Program-made: the position numbers and the translations under genes
Shown here: one piece after another, positions 1-4,782 of the stretch
Position numbering within the stretch: position 1 is the stretch's first letter
How the letters are laid out: each line of letters begins with the position of its first letter
The notes under the pieces: generated by a model
Told to the model about the DNA's origin: nothing
Databases searched by the model: none
What the model saw: only the letters and a program-made list of their open reading frames with translations
From: Hyphomicrobiales bacterium
GTDB taxonomy: Bacteria > Pseudomonadota > Alphaproteobacteria > Rhizobiales > HXMU1428-3
Assembly (NCBI GenBank): GCA_021775385.1
Contig: JAJFHW010000168.1
Coordinates: 1 to 5,476 of the forward strand
Direction of reading: 5' to 3'
Length of the DNA stretch: 5,476 nucleotides

Positions 1-84
1 GGTGAAATCAGCAAGCCTAGTTCCAAGGTTTTATCCTGGGCATGTTTAGCAAGCATGATTGCTTGTGTGCAACTAAAGCGCTAA
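1..84 (+). CDS. Possible 3' end of an unidentified gene (27 codons, 5' truncated)
   Basis: Frame 1 is open from the first base to a TAA at 82-84 and would encode the last 27 residues of a protein starting outside the window. The tail is moderately hydrophobic (a stretch like VLSWACLASMIACVQ, then LKR). That loosely resembles the hydrophobic C-terminal helix of some IS5-type DDE transposases, but so short a piece cannot identify a family. No start codon or ribosome site can be examined. An open frame of this length is not unlikely by chance, so this is only a possible gene end. A 6-bp hairpin (50-65, arms CAAGCA/TGCTTG) lies inside it. Confidence 0.3.
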   Translation, partial: GEISKPSSKVLSWACLASMIACVQLKR

Positions 85-137
85 TAGAGCGGGCAACCTA
101 AAGCAAAAAACACAGAAAAAGCTATACGAAGAAGGAG

Positions 138-330
138 TGACGCCTCTTCGGCGTCAGGACATGGCGTAGCGTCAGCGGAGCCCGGCGTGTGCGCCGCCCC
201 TCGGAGGCTCAAGCACTTAAGTGCTTGAAATAGCCGTGAGAGGTAGCATAGAGAAACCAGGCCACAAAAGAGGGACGGGCCTGGTTTCAAATCCCCTAAA
301 CAAATTTACACAATCGCAAATGTAAGTTTG
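138..330. repeat. GC-rich palindrome-dense intergenic block
   Basis: Most of the gap between the end of the possible gene at 84 and the fasciclin stop at 358 is a run of consecutive hairpins. They are: 138-156 (arms TGACGCC/GGCGTCA); 183-196 (CGGCG/CGCCG), enclosed by GAGCC 178-182 and GGCTC 206-210; the perfect 20-base palindrome TCAAGCACTTAAGTGCTTGA at 209-228; 253-288 (11-bp arms GAAACCAGGCC/GGCCTGGTTTC, 14-base loop); and 301-330 (10-bp arms with one G-T pair). The part up to about 290 is clearly richer in GC than its surroundings. I recognise no known RNA (no SRP, RNase P, 6S or tmRNA signature). It could be a REP/MITE-like repeat, a structured RNA or, at its right edge, a terminator for the fasciclin gene. 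The 69-codon minus-strand open frame crossing it looks like a by-product of the palindromes. Confidence 0.6.
301..330 (-). terminator. Possible terminator hairpin of the fasciclin gene
   Basis: Bases 301-310 and 321-330 pair over 10 positions (one G-T) around a 10-base loop, 28 bases beyond the fasciclin stop when read on the minus strand. The T-run after the stem is short (TTT, then AGGGG), so termination would be weak. It may instead belong to the palindromic block beside it. Confidence 0.3.
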
Positions 331-357
331 AAGGGAATATCATATATATATAGGTAC

Positions 358-957
358 TTATTTTGGCATTAAAACAGTATCAATCACATGAATTACACCA
401 TTTGATTGCATCACGTCATAAGTTGGAACGTTCGCTGTGTTGCCTTTTTCATCTTTGATGATCAAATTTGCGGGACCGTTTGCTATCACCCATAATTTGC
501 CGCCAGCAACAGTTTTTAGCTCAGTTTTACCATTGCCCTTTTTAACCCATTTCCAAAGCATAGCCTTATCAAGGCGGCCAGCAACAACGTGATAGGTCAA
601 AACACCCTTAAGTGTGCCAAGGTTCTCTTTTTTTAGTAATGTCGGCACTGTGTTTTTTGGTAATTTTCCAAAAGCACTGTTGGTAGGGGCGAAAACGGTA
701 AAAGGTCCTTTGCCCTGGAGCGTGGCCACAAGACCAGCTGCTTTAACAGCAGCTACAAGTGTTGTGTGGTCTTTTGAGTTCACAGCATTTTGAACGATAT
801 TTTTAGTTGGCAGCATCGCTTCCCCGCCAACTTTAATAGAACCATGCCCCATAGATTTATGGTGCGCAGAAAAAGCCGCTTGCGAGCCAAGCGCCACAAT
901 TCCAGCAATGGCAGCTGAAAGTGTAAATGTCTTTAATAGTGAGGAAAGTGATTTCAT
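358..957 (-). CDS. Secreted fasciclin (FAS1) domain protein
   Basis: This is a 199-residue exported protein with one FAS1 domain, a fold used in cell-surface adhesion and matrix proteins. Residues 1-31 form a typical Sec signal peptide (Lys near the start, hydrophobic core, cleavage probably after AFSA). The FAS1 domain fills about residues 52-199. It shows the H1 motif GPFTVFAPTNSAF (84-96), the central Tyr-His pair (122-123) and the H2 motif NGVIHVIDTVLMP (186-198) at the C-terminus. There is no lipobox or membrane anchor, so it should be periplasmic or released. AGGAG lies 8 bases before the ATG, supporting this start. It follows the sigma and anti-sigma genes on the same strand but has its own ECF-type promoter in the 166-base gap. 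By analogy with mycobacterial SigK and MPT70/MPT83, it is probably the main target of that sigma factor. The ligand is unknown. Confidence 0.93.
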   Translation of the reverse strand: MKSLSSLLKTFTLSAAIAGIVALGSQAAFSAHHKSMGHGSIKVGGEAMLPTKNIVQNAVNSKDHTTLVAAVKAAGLVATLQGKGPFTVFAPTNSAFGKLPKNTVPTLLKKENLGTLKGVLTYHVVAGRLDKAMLWKWVKKGNGKTELKTVAGGKLWVIANGPANLIIKDEKGNTANVPTYDVMQSNGVIHVIDTVLMPK

Positions 958-1032
958 TTTTATAACTCCTGATCAAAATTCGTGCGCCTAATATGCGCCG
1001 TTTAAGAAGCGCAGTTGTTGCGCTCAGGAGTA

Positions 1033-1061
1033 GGTACGAAAGAATGTGCCAGAAAGTTTCA
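1033..1061 (-). promoter_or_regulatory. ECF-sigma type promoter of the fasciclin gene
   Basis: Read on the minus strand, TGAAAC (1061-1056) is followed by 17 bases and CGTACC (1038-1033). The GAAAC / CGT pair at this spacing is the usual layout of ECF sigma promoters. Transcription would start near 1026, leaving a leader of about 70 bases that opens with a 6-bp hairpin (1024-1008, arms AGCGCA/TGCGCT) and carries two GGCGCA copies 11 bases apart (999-983). Being next to a sigma/anti-sigma pair makes that sigma the likely reader; this is inference. Confidence 0.6.
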
Positions 1062-1123
1062 AAAAAGGTAAAAAGATTTTTTGAAAAACATTCAAATGAG
1101 CCAAGGTCACAAACAAGGGCCAA

Positions 1124-1906
1124 CTATTGAGTGATCAATTGACCTGAAAAAACAATAGGCCCAGTGGCTTTGCCTGTAGGAGAGCCGCCTTCAGGTTCAA
1201 GAGTGATAGCAAACGTGAGTGATTGGTTATCTTTGTTAGCATTTTCAAAATTTGAGTAACTAACTTGCTGCACAGCATTTCTTCCAACAACATTTAGAGA
1301 TTTAGCAGCCTTGTCAGGTTCAATCACCCAAAGCTCATAGTCTTTGCCGGTCGGTGCTTCGCTTGCAAGTCGTTGAATTTCAAGTTTTTTTGTGCCCACA
1401 TCAACTCTGATAACAAATCCAGTTGAAGATCCTGATGGATTAAGAACTGCAATAAACCGCCCTTCAGCCGCAGGCTTTGGTAAAAACGGTAGATGAATAC
1501 CAACCGCCTGCAGTCCAATAAAACTCGCAGCGAGTGCCATAGCACCAACAAAAGCCGCTCGCCAGCGATTGCGACTTGATACAAGCTTAGTCACGTTATC
1601 TGGGATCTTGCTTGCCTTAGTGCCAGCATCAGTACTCGTATCTGCGTTTGTCTCAGCAAATTGTGTAATGGGATCATTAACAGGTTGATCATCAAGGCGA
1701 TCAGCAATTTTATGCCAAATCCCAAGGGGAGCAGCAACAGGCTCTTGCGTTTCAGACAGGGGGCTTAAGCGTTTCTCCCATTCATGAACAAGGCGAGCAA
1801 AGTTAGCATCTGTTTTTAAACGTTCGTTAGCAGCCCGCCGTTCTTCATGAGAAAGCGTTCCTAAAACATATTCTCCAGCGATGTCGTCGAGTGTTTCTTT
1901 TTCCAT
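1124..1906 (-). CDS. RskA-family transmembrane anti-sigma factor
   Basis: This 260-residue protein should bind and silence the neighbouring ECF sigma factor at the inner membrane. Residues 1-75 form a cytoplasmic helical anti-sigma domain with family features (GEYVLGTLSHEER at 11-23, then HEWEKRLSPL and a conserved Trp64). A low-complexity linker leads to one membrane segment (about 116-137). The C-terminal RskA domain (about 145-260) is periplasmic and has YELWVIEP (190-197), a SLNVVG stretch and the end motif GGSPTGKATGPIVFSGQL. The protein has no cysteine, so the zinc-binding HxxxCxxC type is excluded. RskA proteins are typically inactivated by regulated proteolysis; the signal here is unknown. 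The ATG follows the sigma stop by one base (TAAAATG), with only a weak purine stretch in front, which points to translational coupling and balanced amounts of the two proteins. Confidence 0.9.
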   Translation of the reverse strand: MEKETLDDIAGEYVLGTLSHEERRAANERLKTDANFARLVHEWEKRLSPLSETQEPVAAPLGIWHKIADRLDDQPVNDPITQFAETNADTSTDAGTKASKIPDNVTKLVSSRNRWRAAFVGAMALAASFIGLQAVGIHLPFLPKPAAEGRFIAVLNPSGSSTGFVIRVDVGTKKLEIQRLASEAPTGKDYELWVIEPDKAAKSLNVVGRNAVQQVSYSNFENANKDNQSLTFAITLEPEGGSPTGKATGPIVFSGQLITQ

Positions 1907-1907
1907 T

Positions 1908-2483
1908 TTATCGCTCTAAACAGTTTTTCAAATCAATTAGTGCACGGCGCAACCAAGTCTTGATAGTGTTCACAGGAACAGAATAATGAGTTGCTAATTC
2001 TTCACGAGAATACCCATGAATATAAGCAAGTGAGACACTTTCTCGCGCCTGTGTCGTTGTCTCATCTAAGCAGTTCTGCAGAGATATTCGGTCAGTAGCA
2101 TCGATTGTCTTGGAGCTAATTTCTAATAAAGCTGTTTGGTAATACCCATCATCATTTTCATTAAACTCTAGAGTTTGTGATTTTGCTTCTATACCACGTA
2201 GGGTATCAAAAGTTTTATTTCTAGCGATCGTGATCATCCAGCTTAAAGGGCGTCCAAGAGACGGATTATATGTATTAGCCTTGTTCCATATAATCAAATA
2301 AACCTCCTGCAAGATTTCTTCAGCAAGGTCCTGTCTTTTTACAATACGTAAAATAACTCCAAAAAGTTTCGCAGAACTACTGTCATATAATAGGCGAAAC
2401 GCATCTCGCTCTCCAGAAGCGGTCTCCTGCAGCAGCCTTAATAACGGGTCATTTAATGGTGATGAGCTTATTAGGTCTGTCAT
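1908..2483 (-). CDS. ECF sigma factor, SigK-like
   Basis: This 191-residue two-domain sigma factor directs RNA polymerase to stress or surface genes. Region 2 spans about residues 27-97 (AFRLLYDSSSAKLFGVILRI, then DLAEEILQEVYLIIWNKA and the -10 contact area GRPLSWMITIARNKTFDTLR). Region 4 spans about 133-190, with the helix-turn-helix YSREELATHYSVPVNTIKTWLRRAL. There is no sigma region 1 or 3, as expected for ECF factors. The only cysteines, Cys138 and Cys188, flank region 4 in two CL dipeptides (NCLD and NCLE). Mycobacterial SigK forms a redox-active disulfide in this region. Its partner anti-sigma gene follows after one base and a fasciclin gene comes next, the same association as SigK-RskA-MPT70/83. 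The start has no clear Shine-Dalgarno (TTGGCCCATTA before ATG), and I see no convincing copy of the fasciclin promoter upstream, so autoregulation is not evident. Confidence 0.92.
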   Translation of the reverse strand: MTDLISSSPLNDPLLRLLQETASGERDAFRLLYDSSSAKLFGVILRIVKRQDLAEEILQEVYLIIWNKANTYNPSLGRPLSWMITIARNKTFDTLRGIEAKSQTLEFNENDDGYYQTALLEISSKTIDATDRISLQNCLDETTTQARESVSLAYIHGYSREELATHYSVPVNTIKTWLRRALIDLKNCLER

Positions 2484-2586
2484 TAATGGGCCAACATGAG
2501 GTCCGTAAATTCCTAAGTTATGTATTAATTCTTAAGCTTAACCATAAAAGCTGAACGCTCTTAGCGCAATAAGTTTTAAAAAAATG

Positions 2587-2602
2587 GGTTCTTAATTGAA
2601 CC
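2587..2602. promoter_or_regulatory. Operator-like dyad between divergent genes
   Basis: GGTTC (2587-2591) and GAACC (2598-2602) form a perfect inverted repeat with a 6-base centre, in the 179-base gap between the divergent sigma and TerB-like genes. It could be a repressor site. On the plus strand TTGAACC (2596-2602) followed 16 bases later by CGACAG (2619-2624) also loosely resembles the ECF promoter of the fasciclin gene. Neither role is proven. Confidence 0.3.
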
Positions 2603-2662
2603 AAATGGGGAGCTCATTCGACAGATAGGCATCAGGTAAATAATACAGTTCAGGAGCCTCTT

Positions 2663-3226
2663 ATGCATATTTTACTCGCCATCTTATCAACGCTTAGTCT
2701 GGTCGCATTTCTTATTATTAGAGCTAGTTATACGGTTGAGGCCCTGAAAAATCTCTCTGGGGAAGCAACTGGCATAAGGGGTGCTTTTCGACGGTTCTTT
2801 TTTAAAAGAAAAGCAAATGTCCATCCACTCGCCCTTATCGAAGACCCAAGAGAAGCGGTTTTAGCACTAATGGTTGCCATCATGAAAGATAAAGGGGACT
2901 TAACGGCTGACCAAATCGCAGATCTAGAATATTGGGCAGAGCATCGCCTCAATTATGAAAACCCAGCAGATATGGTGAAATTGGCCAGGTGGCATGTTCG
3001 CGACCAGGTTGAATCAGGTGCGGTGCTCTATCGTTTATCAAAAGGGTTAACCAGGCAATGTAGCGGACAGCAACGAGCTGACATCATAGATTTGGTTGAA
3101 AACGCAGCAAGAGGAAGAGGGCAAGCAATGAAAGATAGTGCTGAGTTAACCGAATTACAGGCTCATACAGTCCAGCAGTTAAAATATCGCTTTGGTGATG
3201 TACGTCAGGAAACTTACCTGCAATAA
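2663..3226 (+). CDS. Membrane-anchored TerB-like helical protein
   Basis: This is a 187-residue protein of unknown function. Residues 1-20 form an N-terminal membrane anchor; the following Arg20 and the basic stretch FRRFFFKRK (42-50) suggest the rest is cytoplasmic. From about residue 54 to 150 the sequence is all-helical and begins DPREAVLALMVAIMKDKGDLT (61-81). This resembles the TerB/DjlA N-terminal-like domain, in which acidic helical hairpins follow a similar start. Terminal residues 155-187 are helical and polar. The start is well supported: AGGAG lies 6 bases before the ATG. It is transcribed alone, divergent from the sigma gene, and ends at a strong terminator (3250-3297). The family assignment rests on pattern resemblance only. 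TerB-like proteins have been linked to tellurite and membrane stress, but no substrate can be named here. Confidence 0.75.
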   Translation: MHILLAILSTLSLVAFLIIRASYTVEALKNLSGEATGIRGAFRRFFFKRKANVHPLALIEDPREAVLALMVAIMKDKGDLTADQIADLEYWAEHRLNYENPADMVKLARWHVRDQVESGAVLYRLSKGLTRQCSGQQRADIIDLVENAARGRGQAMKDSAELTELQAHTVQQLKYRFGDVRQETYLQ

Positions 3227-3249
3227 ATCAACAAAGAGAAACTTAAGTG

Positions 3250-3297
3250 CCACCATGCAAAGAGATATAAGAAGTTAAGCTTTGCACGGTGGTTTTT
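3250..3297 (+). terminator. Intrinsic terminator of the TerB-like gene
   Basis: CCACC-A-TGCAAAG (3250-3262) pairs with CTTTGCA-C-GGTGG (3280-3292), giving 12 base pairs and one A-C mismatch around a 17-base loop. TTTTT (3293-3297) follows directly. It lies 24 bases after the stop codon. The minus strand lacks a T-run after the stem, so it should work only for plus-strand transcription. Confidence 0.85.
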
Positions 3298-3327
3298 CTA
3301 AGCAAGCGGTGGTTTTTCTAAGCAAGC
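3287..3327. repeat. Perfect 20-base tandem duplication of the terminator tail
   Basis: The unit CGGTGGTTTTTCTAAGCAAG occurs twice without a mismatch at 3287-3306 and 3307-3326, with one more base (C) of a third copy. The first copy contains the distal part of the terminator stem and its T-run; the second repeats both without a matching left arm nearby. It looks like a recent slippage or duplication event. Confidence 0.95.
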
Positions 3328-3337
3328 TAAGGGGCTA

Positions 3338-3613
3338 CTAATTTTTGCATACCTTAGCAGTTGTTTTGCATGTCCAACCTAGTGGAGTAAGTGTGCAGTC
3401 ATCTTTTGGTTTCGAGAATTTATCATTTTGTACCGGGAAATTTCCAGTCGATAAAAGTAAGATGCTGTGAGCTTGAGATTTAGCCAATGCTTCAGTTATG
3501 CCCCAACCTTCAACAGAAGCCACTTTGCAGTTTTTAGCCGCAAACACTGATGTGCTGAAAGGTGCTAATAATGCTGTAGCTACAGTCAAAATTGCGATTT
3601 TTTTCATTTTCAT
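3338..3613 (-). CDS. Small secreted four-cysteine protein, function unknown
   Basis: This 91-residue exported protein matches no family I can name. Residues 1-26 form a clear signal peptide (MKMKK, hydrophobic core, cleavage after VFA or FAA). The mature part of about 65 residues has four cysteines (29, 73, 82 and 89), an even number compatible with two disulfides in the periplasm. Its middle holds GWGITEALAKSQAHSILLLS (36-55), which looks like an amphipathic helix, and the end is lysine-rich (TCKTTAKVCKN). AAGGAG lies 9 bases before the first ATG; a second in-frame ATG two codons later would be too far from it, so the first is the start. It stands alone between the convergent TerB-like gene and the tRNA. 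An AT-rich upstream stretch could hold a promoter (for example TTAACC, 16 bases, TATTAT on the minus strand), but this is weak. Confidence 0.8.
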   Translation of the reverse strand: MKMKKIAILTVATALLAPFSTSVFAAKNCKVASVEGWGITEALAKSQAHSILLLSTGNFPVQNDKFSKPKDDCTLTPLGWTCKTTAKVCKN

Positions 3614-3907
3614 AAGTCCAAACTCCTTAATAATATAATTTTGAATTTTATGGTTAATTTTTTCTCTTAATCAAGAAAAATGAGACAATTGAATTCCACT
3701 AAAATTTCGCCTGTTGCTGAAATGGCGTAAATAGGCCGCCAAACTTAATAGATGGTTTAAGGGGAGAGGTTAGTAAGCCGCTTAACTGTATGGTGTAACT
3801 AGAGTGAAATAATGAGGCGGAAAACAAAAAATAACTAGACGAATGCCTTGAGAATTGGTTTGAACAGTATCTTGATTTTGATATAGTTATTATGCCTAAA
3901 AATTTAT
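3614..3907. other. Intergenic region with no gene recognised
   Basis: These 294 bases separate the small secreted protein from the tRNA. The left part is AT-rich and carries that gene's ribosome site. The middle has only short open frames without ribosome sites (for example a 16-codon frame from 3680) and minor dyads such as CTTAA/TTAAG. The right end holds the tRNA promoter. Confidence 0.6.
3860..3887 (+). promoter_or_regulatory. Sigma-70 promoter of tRNA-His
   Basis: TTGAAC (3860-3865), a 16-base spacer and TATAGT (3882-3887) match the housekeeping consensus at 4 and 5 of 6 positions. Transcription would begin roughly 14 bases before the mature tRNA 5' end, a typical distance. Confidence 0.55.
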
Positions 3908-3984
3908 GCCGCCTTAGCTCAGTTGGTTAGAGCGCTTGATTGTGGATCAAGAGGTCCCCCGTTCGATTCGGGGAGGTGGTACCA
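3908..3984 (+). tRNA. tRNA-His (GTG anticodon), CCA encoded
   Basis: A complete cloverleaf of 77 bases including CCA can be folded. The acceptor is GCCGCCT/AGGTGGT (two G-T pairs), the D stem GCTC/GAGC and the anticodon stem CTTGA/TCAAG around TTGTGGA, with GTG at 3942-3944. The variable loop is AGGTC and the T arm CCCCG-TTCGATT-CGGGG. The discriminator 3981 is A and the base before position 1 is T. Most bacterial tRNA-His encode G-1 opposite C73, the main identity element for HisRS. The A73 form without G-1 is known from alphaproteobacteria that have a correspondingly changed HisRS. No intrinsic terminator follows closely; the next hairpin is at 4092. Confidence 0.97.
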
Positions 3985-4058
3985 TTTTAGCTATATAATC
4001 TTTCATTTACTCCCCCTATCAAACTTCATATCTGGATCGCTTTTATGTAACTGTAAAA

Positions 4059-4070
4059 GGCGGTAGGTGG
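4059..4070 (+). promoter_or_regulatory. ops-like element in the leader of the RfaH-like gene
   Basis: GGCGGTAGGTGG lies 110 bases upstream of the RfaH-like start codon. Its first eight bases equal the invariant core of the enterobacterial ops element (GGCGGTAG, then CGTG in E. coli), where RNA polymerase pauses and RfaH is recruited through the exposed non-template strand. The last four bases differ. A TCTGG at 4031-4035 and CTGT at 4051-4054 recall the upstream part of the JUMPstart sequence, but only weakly. The position in the leader of a specialised NusG gene in an EPS locus suggests autogenous recruitment; this is inference. Confidence 0.4.
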
Positions 4071-4091
4071 TTGTCTAAATTTAACTATAAA

Positions 4092-4122
4092 AAACACAAA
4101 ATATGGGATATATTTTGTGTTT
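4092..4122. terminator. Perfect 13-bp hairpin in the RfaH-like leader
   Basis: Bases 4092-4104 and 4110-4122 are perfectly complementary around a 5-base loop. On the minus strand a T-rich tail (TTTTTTAT counting the stem end) follows, so it would act as an intrinsic terminator for minus-strand transcripts. On the plus strand no T-run follows; there it may be a pause or processing hairpin between the tRNA and the RfaH-like gene. The stem is AT-rich and therefore of moderate stability. Confidence 0.45.
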
Positions 4123-4183
4123 AGGCTTGCTGCCCCAAAGAGCCTATGAAGAGGCTCAAATAGCATATTATAATTTCTTATGA
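4103..4183 (+). CDS. Possible 26-codon leader peptide before the RfaH-like gene
   Basis: An ATG at 4103 opens a 26-codon frame (beginning MGYILCLGLL) whose TGA stop shares the ATGA with the start of the RfaH-like gene at 4180. No Shine-Dalgarno precedes it, and its start lies inside the 13-bp hairpin. Because any ATG followed by A yields a TGA, the overlap alone is weak evidence. It is listed because the downstream gene also lacks a ribosome site and could depend on coupling. Confidence 0.2.
   Translation: MGYILCLGLLPQRAYEEAQIAYYNFL
4140..4157 (+). promoter_or_regulatory. Leader hairpin just before the RfaH-like gene
   Basis: GAGCCT (4140-4145) and AGGCTC (4152-4157) form a 6-bp stem with a 6-base loop, ending 22 bases before the start codon. 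It could affect initiation or pausing; no known riboswitch or protein site is recognised. Confidence 0.3.
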
Positions 4184-4704
4184 GTTCTGAGATGACATCA
4201 ACAATAATATGGTTTTTAGCTCAGTTAAAACCAAATGGTTTTGACCGCGCATGTGTTAATCTCGAGCGCCAGGACTTTAAAACATTCATGCCTGTCCGTG
4301 AAATGCTCATTAGGCGTGGACGATCGAGCCAAAAAAGCAAGCAGCCATTATTTCCTGGTTATATATTTGTTGGAACAGATCCTGAAAACCCTAATTGGAG
4401 CAGTATAAATAATACGCTAGGCATATCCCGGTTGGTTAGTTTTGGTAAGAATGAGCCTGCTTCCTTGCCAGAGCAGTTAATAAATGGGCTGATGGCGCGA
4501 TGCGGCGAAGATTTCAGTTTGCTTCCCCCGGATAATTTAAGAGTTGGTGATAAGGTTAGGGCGGTGTCAGGCCCTTTTGCTGAGTATATCGCAACAATAG
4601 AAACCATATCAAACGAAACAAGATTGGGCATTTTGTTTGATGTGTTGGGGCAAAAAAAACGTGCGGTAATACACACATCAGACATTGAGAAAATAGAAAA
4701 ATAA
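4180..4704 (+). CDS. Specialised NusG paralogue, RfaH-like antiterminator
   Basis: This 174-residue protein should bind elongating RNA polymerase and suppress pausing and termination in a chosen operon. Residues about 9-110 form the NGN domain, starting IIWFLAQLKPNGFDRACVNLERQDF and containing the signature KQPLFPGYIFV (55-64). Residues about 118-173 form a KOW-type domain (LRVGDKVRAVSGPFAEYIATIETI). Where housekeeping NusG has a glycine after GPF (FxG), this protein has YIAT, closer to RfaH. It is short (E. coli RfaH has 162 residues) and sits beside an EPS-associated MarR regulator and a GDP-mannose gene, not between secE and rplK. It is therefore a locus-specific paralogue and not nusG itself. 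There is no Shine-Dalgarno before the ATG at 4180; an alternative ATG at 4192 has GAG seven bases upstream. Likely regulation is through the leader with its ops-like core and hairpins. Confidence 0.88.
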   Translation: MSSEMTSTIIWFLAQLKPNGFDRACVNLERQDFKTFMPVREMLIRRGRSSQKSKQPLFPGYIFVGTDPENPNWSSINNTLGISRLVSFGKNEPASLPEQLINGLMARCGEDFSLLPPDNLRVGDKVRAVSGPFAEYIATIETISNETRLGILFDVLGQKKRAVIHTSDIEKIEK

Positions 4705-4753
4705 TTAACCTTTCAACAGCAGTTATTTAACGACAAAAGAACAAATAAAACTT

Positions 4754-4782
4754 TTGACTCGCATAAAATGGGGCTTTATGTT
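4754..4782 (+). promoter_or_regulatory. Sigma-70 promoter of the EPS-associated regulator
   Basis: TTGACT (4754-4759), exactly 17 bases, then TATGTT (4777-4782) match the housekeeping consensus at 5 and 4 of 6 positions. Transcription would start near 4789, leaving a leader of about 140 bases before the ATG at 4931. The -10 box overlaps the dyad at 4779-4794. Confidence 0.6.

Noticed and set aside
253..288. 11-bp stem as intrinsic terminator
   Set aside because: Neither strand has a T-run after the stem.
81..290. 69-codon minus-strand open frame
   Set aside because: It lies wholly across the palindromic GC-rich block, has no ribosome site and no recognisable domain; its openness follows from the repeats.
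857..1123. 88-codon minus-strand open frame between the anti-sigma and fasciclin genes
   Set aside because: It overlaps the fasciclin signal peptide in another frame and covers the ECF promoter; low-complexity Phe/Leu-rich product.
2728..2952. 74-codon minus-strand open frame
   Set aside because: Antisense to the TerB-like gene, with no ribosome site and no domain.
3908..3984. tRNA-His as integration site of a mobile element
   Set aside because: No repeat of the tRNA 3' end and no integrase gene are seen in the window.
3994..3999. Perfect TATAAT just after the tRNA, as promoter of the RfaH-like gene
   Set aside because: No -35 hexamer at 16-18 bases (GGGAGG of the T arm lies there) and no extended -10; possible but unsupported.
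4169..4174. TATAAT six bases before the RfaH-like start, suggesting a leaderless transcript
   Set aside because: No -35 at the proper distance (ATGAAG); AT-rich DNA yields such hexamers by chance.
4359..4685. 108-codon minus-strand open frame
   Set aside because: It is antisense to the well-supported NGN/KOW domains of the RfaH-like gene and resembles no family.
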